Shown here in pieces: positions 42,783-47,069 of a stretch of 47,069 bases of DNA. The translations under genes and the position numbers were made by a program. Source of the DNA: Candidatus Acidiferrum typicum (GTDB taxonomy: Bacteria > Acidobacteriota > Terriglobia > Acidiferrales > UBA7541); assembly GCA_002478115.1 (NCBI GenBank), contig DLMH01000176.1, positions 1-47,069 on the forward strand, read 5' to 3'. Positions within the stretch are counted from its first letter, which is position 1. Every line of letters starts with the position of its first letter. The notes under the pieces are model-generated. The model saw only the letters and a program-made list of their open reading frames with translations, was not told the DNA's origin and ran no database searches.

Positions 42783-43154
42783 ATGATCCTCGAAGTCACA
42801 AAGCATCAGGTTAAGCCCGGCGTGACATCGCTCCATATGAAGGGGAGCATTAATACCGGACCGGACTGCCGGCGTCTGGAGCACGAGGTGGACGAGCTCA
42901 TCCGTGAAGGACACAAGCGGGTGATCTTTGACGTTTCGGGCCTCACGCATATCGACAGCGCCGCGATCGGCAGCATCATTCGCTGCTTGACCAGCCTCAA
43001 GCGGTCGCACGGAGATCTGCGGTTGGCGGGAGCCACTGGAATGCTGGAGGGCTCGCTGAAGCTCACCAAGGTGGACCAGGTCATCTCCCTGTTTCCCACG
43101 GTGACAGCGGCGTCGGAAAACTTCGTGATCGCGCCCCCGTGCGAGCCCTCCTAA
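42783..43154 (+). CDS. STAS-domain anti-sigma factor antagonist-like protein
   Basis: 123 residues from the ATG at 42783 (GGGGAG 8 bases upstream). Single STAS domain, like SpoIIAA/RsbV. The phospho-site region is LTHIDSAAIGSI near residues 56-67, with the usual Ser in DSAAIG. Partners are anti-sigma kinases in known systems, but no RsbW-like kinase or sigma factor gene is nearby. Confidence 0.9.
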   Translation: MILEVTKHQVKPGVTSLHMKGSINTGPDCRRLEHEVDELIREGHKRVIFDVSGLTHIDSAAIGSIIRCLTSLKRSHGDLRLAGATGMLEGSLKLTKVDQVISLFPTVTAASENFVIAPPCEPS

Positions 43155-43311
43155 ACGATTTTCTAGCATTGGGGAGTACCCGTTCCTCTCCTTGAGCTGC
43201 CCCGCCCGATGCAAACCGGATTCGAGTTGTGCTCTGTTCATCAGAGGGCCGGCGCCTTGCTGGTGCATGGGGTGCTTTGTTACAGTTTGGATTCACGGCT
43301 CGGAGCGAATC

Positions 43312-43485
43312 ATGACCATCTCCAAAGAACTGCTGGACATTCTGGTATGCCCTGTCTGCAAGCAGCCGGTCCATCTTCTGCCCGATGAATCCGGTCTCAA
43401 GTGCGATGTGTGCAAGCGCGTCTATCCGGTGCGCGACGACATTCCAGTGATGCTGCCGGAAGAAGCCACGGTCGCGGCGGAATAA
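43312..43485 (+). CDS. Trm112/UPF0434 family zinc-binding protein
   Basis: 57 residues from the ATG at 43312 (GGAG 6 bases upstream). C13/C16 (CPVC) and C31/C34 (CDVC) form a likely zinc site, then the typical YPVRDDIPVMLPEEA ending. Family members are small methyltransferase activators or lie near LPS genes such as lpxK and kdsB. The RfaE1-like gene starts 23 bases later, a fitting neighbour. Confidence 0.92.
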   Translation: MTISKELLDILVCPVCKQPVHLLPDESGLKCDVCKRVYPVRDDIPVMLPEEATVAAE

Positions 43486-43508
43486 TCTTCGCCACAGAAA
43501 AGAGACGA

Positions 43509-44627
43509 ATGTCCACCGATTTTACCAACTCCATTCCTCGCCTTAGACGCCTGCTGCCGCGCTTCCGCAAAATGCACATCGGCGTGCTCGGCGACCTCAT
43601 GCTGGATCGCTATCTTTGGGGCACGGCCAGCCGGCTATCGCCGGAAGCGGCGGTTCCCGTGGTGGATTTTGTATCGCAGTCGGATTGTCTGGGAGGCGCG
43701 AGCAACGTCGCCGCCAATCTTGCGTCTCTCGGCGCGCGCGTCGAGATATTCGGAGTTGTGGGCGGCACTAAAAGCGCGGCGAAACAGGGCCGTCAAAAGT
43801 TGCGGGATGACGAAGCGGGCAGCGCGCTGCGTGCTTGTTTGCGCAAGGCGAAGATCGGCGGACGCGGTGTGCTGGCCGATGCGCAACGCGTAACCACCGT
43901 GAAAACGCGGGTTATCGCCTTGCACCGGCAGATCGTGCGCATTGACCGTGAGCGCCGCGATGCGCTCGCGCCGGAGACGGAAGAGAAGCTCTTTCGGTTG
44001 TTGCTACCGTCCCTGAAGCAGCTTGACGCGCTGGTTCTCTCTGATTACGACAAAGGCCTCATCAATGATGGCTTTGCGGAGCGCGTCCTGCATGCTTGCC
44101 ATCAAGGCAATGTTCCGGTATTTGTGAGGCCGAAGACCTCGAAACTGTATGCCTATCGGGGTGCGCGCGTAATCGTCTGTAACACGAAGGACGCCGGCTT
44201 CTACGTTACGCGAGAACTCACTGACGAGAAATCCGTCGAGGAAGCGGGCCGCGCCTTGTTGCCGCATTTCGGCTGCGCCGCGGTGGTGATCACGCGCGGG
44301 GTGGAAGGCATGAGCATCTTTGAGGAGGATTCGCCGCGCCACTTGCACATCCCCGCAACGAGCTTTGAGGTGACCTACGCGCGCGTCGGCCAGCCGGGCA
44401 TCGCACGCGGCGCCACCGGCCGCCAGGTGTTTGACGTGACCGGTGCGGGAGACACCGTGCTCAGTGTTTTGGCTCTGGCGGTTGCGGCGGGCGCTTCGCT
44501 GGCCGATGCGGCGTTTCTGGCAAACACCGCGGCGGGCGTCGTGGTCGGCAAACTCGGCACCGCCAGTGTCAGCCCCAAGGAACTTGCTGCCGCCCTCGGA
44601 GAGATTCAACCTGAAATGCGAAGTTGA
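43509..44627 (+). CDS. PfkB-family sugar kinase, RfaE1/HldA-like
   Basis: 372 residues from the ATG at 43509. Resembles the kinase half of HldE, which makes D-glycero-beta-D-manno-heptose 1,7-bisphosphate for LPS core. Seen: IGVLGDLMLDRYLWGTASRLSPEAAVPVV (residues 24-52), GGASNVAANLASLG near 63, LSDYDKGL near 178, and the catalytic-base motif DVTGAGDTVLSVL near 312. About 20 unusual residues (TYARVGQPGIARGATGRQ) sit just before this motif, and the usual ITPN-type site reads IVCNTKDA. The adenylyltransferase half is absent. Function is probable, not certain. Confidence 0.85.
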   Translation: MSTDFTNSIPRLRRLLPRFRKMHIGVLGDLMLDRYLWGTASRLSPEAAVPVVDFVSQSDCLGGASNVAANLASLGARVEIFGVVGGTKSAAKQGRQKLRDDEAGSALRACLRKAKIGGRGVLADAQRVTTVKTRVIALHRQIVRIDRERRDALAPETEEKLFRLLLPSLKQLDALVLSDYDKGLINDGFAERVLHACHQGNVPVFVRPKTSKLYAYRGARVIVCNTKDAGFYVTRELTDEKSVEEAGRALLPHFGCAAVVITRGVEGMSIFEEDSPRHLHIPATSFEVTYARVGQPGIARGATGRQVFDVTGAGDTVLSVLALAVAAGASLADAAFLANTAAGVVVGKLGTASVSPKELAAALGEIQPEMRS

Positions 44628-44713
44628 CCGCGTGCGCGCAAGCGCGTCTTCTTTTGTTTCAATCGATTGCCGTGGGAAAATCCAAGTTCGCCGGAGTCTG
44701 ATTTTCTCAGTAT

Positions 44714-44809
44714 ATCCACCACCCAAAATTTGTCATTCCGACCGGAGGGACGGCATTTCTGGCCGTCCCGGAGTGGAGGAATCTCTCTCCAACTTCGGAT
44801 TTCAGATTC
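44714..44809. repeat. Repeat family C, copy 3, without the 33-bp insert
   Basis: Contains the GACGGC-ATTTCTG-GCCGTC hairpin and joins GGAGTGGAGG directly to AATCTCTCTCC at 44779/44780, where the copies at 129 and 19840 carry the insert. Confidence 0.85.
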
Positions 44810-44862
44810 AAGAATAGTTTGTAGTTTTTGGGCTATTGGTCCCTGCACATGGTCCGTCCTAG

Positions 44863-44940
44863 CTTGTCATTCCGAGCGGAGCGAGGAATCTGCTTTTCCC
44901 TTGCGCGAATTAGGACATTACTTCTCCGCCCTTCAATAGC
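44863..44940. repeat. Repeat family D, copy 2, without the 33-bp insert
   Basis: TTGTCATTCCGAGCGGAGCGAGG joins AATCTGCTTTTCCC directly at 44886/44887. Otherwise it is nearly the same as the copy at 32563. Confidence 0.85.
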
Positions 44941-44951
44941 CGCTGGAAAAG

Positions 44952-45401
44952 CTAATAGGGCACAGGAAAGCTGAAGGACTTATCCGCGGGAGTCACCCAA
45001 ATCGTGACCACCTTGGTCTTCATGCTTTTTTCAGCGTCACCAGGGCTGGGCATGGGTGCATACGGACTGATGGCGACATTCACCGAGATGGACGCGCTGT
45101 TTCTCACCGCCTTCGCGCCCATGATCCTGTAACTTCTCACCGGCCCGTAATACCCGTTGGTTCCCCAGTCGGCAAGAAAATCATTCATGGTGTAGCTGGA
45201 AGAAGGCTTCCAAAGCGCATAGGCCTTGGCCGTATCGCCGGCAGTGAGCGCGGCAAAGAATTGGCTGGCCGCTTTCTTCTCGGGGTAGTAGCGGAAGCTA
45301 AACCAAAGCGCGATGACCACGACCAACGCAACGGCGGCAATCGTAATCGTCAACACATGGTGTTTTTTCGGTTTTTCAGCAGGTGGTTCAAGTAGTGACA
45401 T
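44952..45401 (-). CDS. Single-pass membrane protein with extracytoplasmic domain, unknown function
   Basis: 149 residues. A short cytoplasmic N-terminus (Pro/Lys-rich), one membrane helix (VLTITIAAVALVVVIALWFSF, about 16-36), then a small alpha+beta domain with AASQFFAALTAGDTAKAYALWKPS, reminiscent of NTF2-like or DUF4878-like lipoprotein domains. Function not assigned. Ends the minus-strand pair after ddl with a 200-base gap. Confidence 0.72.
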   Translation of the reverse strand: MSLLEPPAEKPKKHHVLTITIAAVALVVVIALWFSFRYYPEKKAASQFFAALTAGDTAKAYALWKPSSSYTMNDFLADWGTNGYYGPVRSYRIMGAKAVRNSASISVNVAISPYAPMPSPGDAEKSMKTKVVTIWVTPADKSFSFPVPY

Positions 45402-45602
45402 CGGGAGGTCTCCCGCCTGCGAGCGTCAGACTAGCCGGGCCGTTGCACTAAAGTCCCGGCAAGAGAACTTTAACAAGAGAAGCGCCTCGCCGCAAATCTC
45501 TTCTTTCTGTCAGATGCGCTTCGGCTGCCGCGGGGTTTGTCAGAAAGTCGCGATACCCTCATTTTCATTCCCCAATAAAATCGCTGAATCAGCAAGTTCA
45601 AT

Positions 45603-46733
45603 TCAGGCAATCAGCGCGCCGCCAGAACCCTCCGGGAGTTCGATGGCGTATTTGGTGCGGGACTTTTCGCGGTGCATCTCGAGCGCCAGCTCGATCAGCT
45701 TGTCAATCAGCTCGCGGAAACCGATGCCGCTGGCTTCCCAGAGTTTGGGGTACATGCTGATCGAGGTGAAGCCGGGAATCGTGTTGGCCTCGTTCAAAAG
45801 AATCTTGCCGCCCGTTTTCTCCAGGAAGAAATCCACGCGGGCCATGCCGCAAAGTTCCAGCGTGCGGAACGCCTCAATCGCCATGCTCTGAACTTTCTTC
45901 ACTTGCGCGGGCTTCAAGTCCGCGGGAATCAGCAGCCGCGTGCCATCCTCCAGATACTTCGCGGTGTAGTCGTAGAACTCGCGGTGCGGCACGATTTCGC
46001 CCGGCACGGATGCCTGCGGATCGTGATTGCCCAGAACCGAGACTTCGATCTCCCGCGCGGTGACGGCCTTTTCCACCAGAATCTTCATGCTGTATCCGGC
46101 GGCAAAATTCAGCGCTGGCGCCAGCTCCTCGGCGGAGTGCACCTTGTTCATCCCCACCGATGAGCCCAGCGTGGCGGGCTTCACGAACACGGGGTACGCG
46201 AACTTTCCCTCAATCACGGCTTTCACCGCTGCCGGCTCTTTTTCCCACTGCCAGCGCTGCACGGCCACCCAGGGCACCACGGGGATTCCGGCGTTGTGGC
46301 AAAGGCGCTTGGCCACGTCCTTATCCATGGCGATGGCGGAGCCGAGTACGCCCGCACCCACATAAGGCAGCCCGGCCAGTTCCAGCATGCCCTGAATCGT
46401 GCCGTCTTCGCCAAACGTGCCGTGCATCACGGGGAACATCACGTCGAAGCGCTGTGCGCCAGCACCGCGGTCCAGCGGCACCAGCGCGGCCTCTGTCGGA
46501 TCCGCGGTGAGCATCACGCGCCGCCCGCCCTTCAGGATGTCCGGCAGCATTTTGGCGGCGCCTTCGCCGACCAACCAGTGGCCGTCCTTGGTAATGCCAA
46601 TGGGCACGGGCTCGTATTTGTCCAGGTCGAGTCCGCGGATCACGCTGGCGGCGGAGGCCAGCGAAACCTCATGTTCGCCGGAGCGCCCTCCGAAGAGCAC
46701 GCCAACGCGCAGTCGTTTTTTTTCGGGGCTCAC
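45603..46733 (-). CDS. ddl: D-alanine--D-alanine ligase
   Basis: Joins two D-Ala for peptidoglycan. 376 residues, ATP-grasp fold. Seen: VLFGGRSGEHEVSLASA (12-28), MHGTFGEDGTIQGMLELAGLPYVGAG near 103-128, KPATLGSSVGM near 192, ARVDFFLE near 300 and NEANTIPGFTSISMYPKLW near 315. GTG start with AGGAACG about 6 bases upstream. It is separated from other cell-wall genes here. Confidence 0.96.
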   Translation of the reverse strand: MSPEKKRLRVGVLFGGRSGEHEVSLASAASVIRGLDLDKYEPVPIGITKDGHWLVGEGAAKMLPDILKGGRRVMLTADPTEAALVPLDRGAGAQRFDVMFPVMHGTFGEDGTIQGMLELAGLPYVGAGVLGSAIAMDKDVAKRLCHNAGIPVVPWVAVQRWQWEKEPAAVKAVIEGKFAYPVFVKPATLGSSVGMNKVHSAEELAPALNFAAGYSMKILVEKAVTAREIEVSVLGNHDPQASVPGEIVPHREFYDYTAKYLEDGTRLLIPADLKPAQVKKVQSMAIEAFRTLELCGMARVDFFLEKTGGKILLNEANTIPGFTSISMYPKLWEASGIGFRELIDKLIELALEMHREKSRTKYAIELPEGSGGALIA

Positions 46734-47069
46734 AGGTCGTTCCTATTCCGCTGGGCAGGGGTAGCGGTTGATTGGACTCGCTATCAGTTATAAATGCAAA
46801 CGCCCCAAAAGGGGCAAACGAGTAAGCCCCACGTTGCGGAAGCAGCAACCTGTTCGTTCGCCTTGTAGCGGCCGCTTTCCGAAGCGGGCGCCTTTGCCTG
46901 TGGCACAGTCACTCCTGACTGTGCTCCTGGGTTCCTCCTTCTTCTGGGATGCAAAAACGAGAATGTCGGCGGGCCGACAATGGTAATTGATAACATGGTT
47001 AACATGCCCAAAGAAAACAAAAGAGTTATAGGCGAAGCCACTTTGTGGTGTGCGGTCGGGTGGATTCCT
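46734..47069. other. Gene-free right edge with repeat E
   Basis: Includes the presumed ddl promoter side, a small GCCCC-AAAA-GGGGC hairpin at 46802-46815 and family E at 46863-46932. Beyond 46940 no feature could be supported; a gene may begin outside the window. Confidence 0.6.
46863..46932 (+). repeat. Repeat family E (two hairpins), copy 2
   Basis: Close match to 27648-27720. Second stem GCACAGTCA (46903-46911), loop CTCC, TGACTGTGC (46916-46924). Compared with copy 1, one A-T pair has become T-A on both arms. Confidence 0.85.

Larger units (their letters stand above)
44628..44951. other. Converging gene-free region with repeats C and D
   Basis: Holds family C copy 3 (44714-44809) and family D copy 2 (44863-44940). 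Both lack the 33-bp hairpin insert found in the other copies. No coding content seen. Confidence 0.8.

Noticed and set aside
46802..46815. GCCCC-AAAA-GGGGC hairpin before ddl as terminator
   Set aside because: Stem is only 5 bp and no T-tract follows on either strand.
46784..47041. Minus-strand 85-residue frame with a hydrophobic start at the right edge
   Set aside because: Most of it is repeat family E read as protein and the start lacks a ribosome site.

Overview
The window looks like chromosomal DNA of an acidobacterium, probably Terriglobia-like. This is an inference from gene content: GC-rich coding, a secretin carrying FG-GAP and Ig-like repeats, TPR/Ig-repeat exported proteins, a GH57 enzyme, and many short palindromic repeats between genes. 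No rRNA, tRNA, CRISPR array, transposase or phage gene was seen.

Layout. 256-2172 (-): exported TPR protein. 2491-9574 (+): translation/transcription cluster rimP-nusA-infB-ylxP-rbfA-truB, preceded by a hairpin plus T-tract leader. 9662-13672 (-): a secretin whose pore domain is split by about 670 residues of FG-GAP and Ig-like repeats. 13725-18983 (+): an iron-transport cluster made of a promoter with a 19-bp palindrome, an FTR1 permease fused to a DUF2318 Cys-rich domain, two FtsX/MacB-type permeases, and an ABC ATPase fused to a DtxR-type metal-sensing domain. A DUF971 protein follows. 19943-25008 (-): an exported polysaccharide deacetylase/caspase/TPR chimera and an Ig-repeat lipoprotein. 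25323-27590 (+): APC transporter with a Usp-like tail. 27905-30314 (-): MscL with a zinc ribbon, a small membrane protein, cyclophilin, DinB/YfiT protein and a small membrane protein. 30515-32394 (+): thioredoxin reductase and proline dehydrogenase. 32689-33993 (-): UPF0173 hydrolase and TlpA-like thioredoxin. 34165-44627 (+): ferredoxin, alpha/beta hydrolase, MFS transporter, GH57 enzyme, GT39-like membrane protein, an unknown protein, STAS protein, Trm112-like protein and RfaE1-like kinase. 44952-46733 (-): small membrane protein and Ddl.

The strongest candidate for something new is the iron cluster. It resembles the FTR1/P19-associated accessory genes known from Campylobacter (Cj1658-Cj1665) and the E. 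coli Fet system. Here the permease is fused to the DUF2318 domain, no P19 gene is present, and the ATPase ends in a DtxR-like module that keeps all the metal-ligand residues at DtxR spacing. This suggests a transporter motor that senses the metal it handles, or an ATPase that doubles as regulator.

A second layer is the intergenic DNA. At least six families of short palindromic repeats occupy nearly every gap. Some are terminator-like and always lie downstream of + strand genes. Others sit only at converging gene ends, and two of these families carry the same 33-bp hairpin insert at the same internal position.
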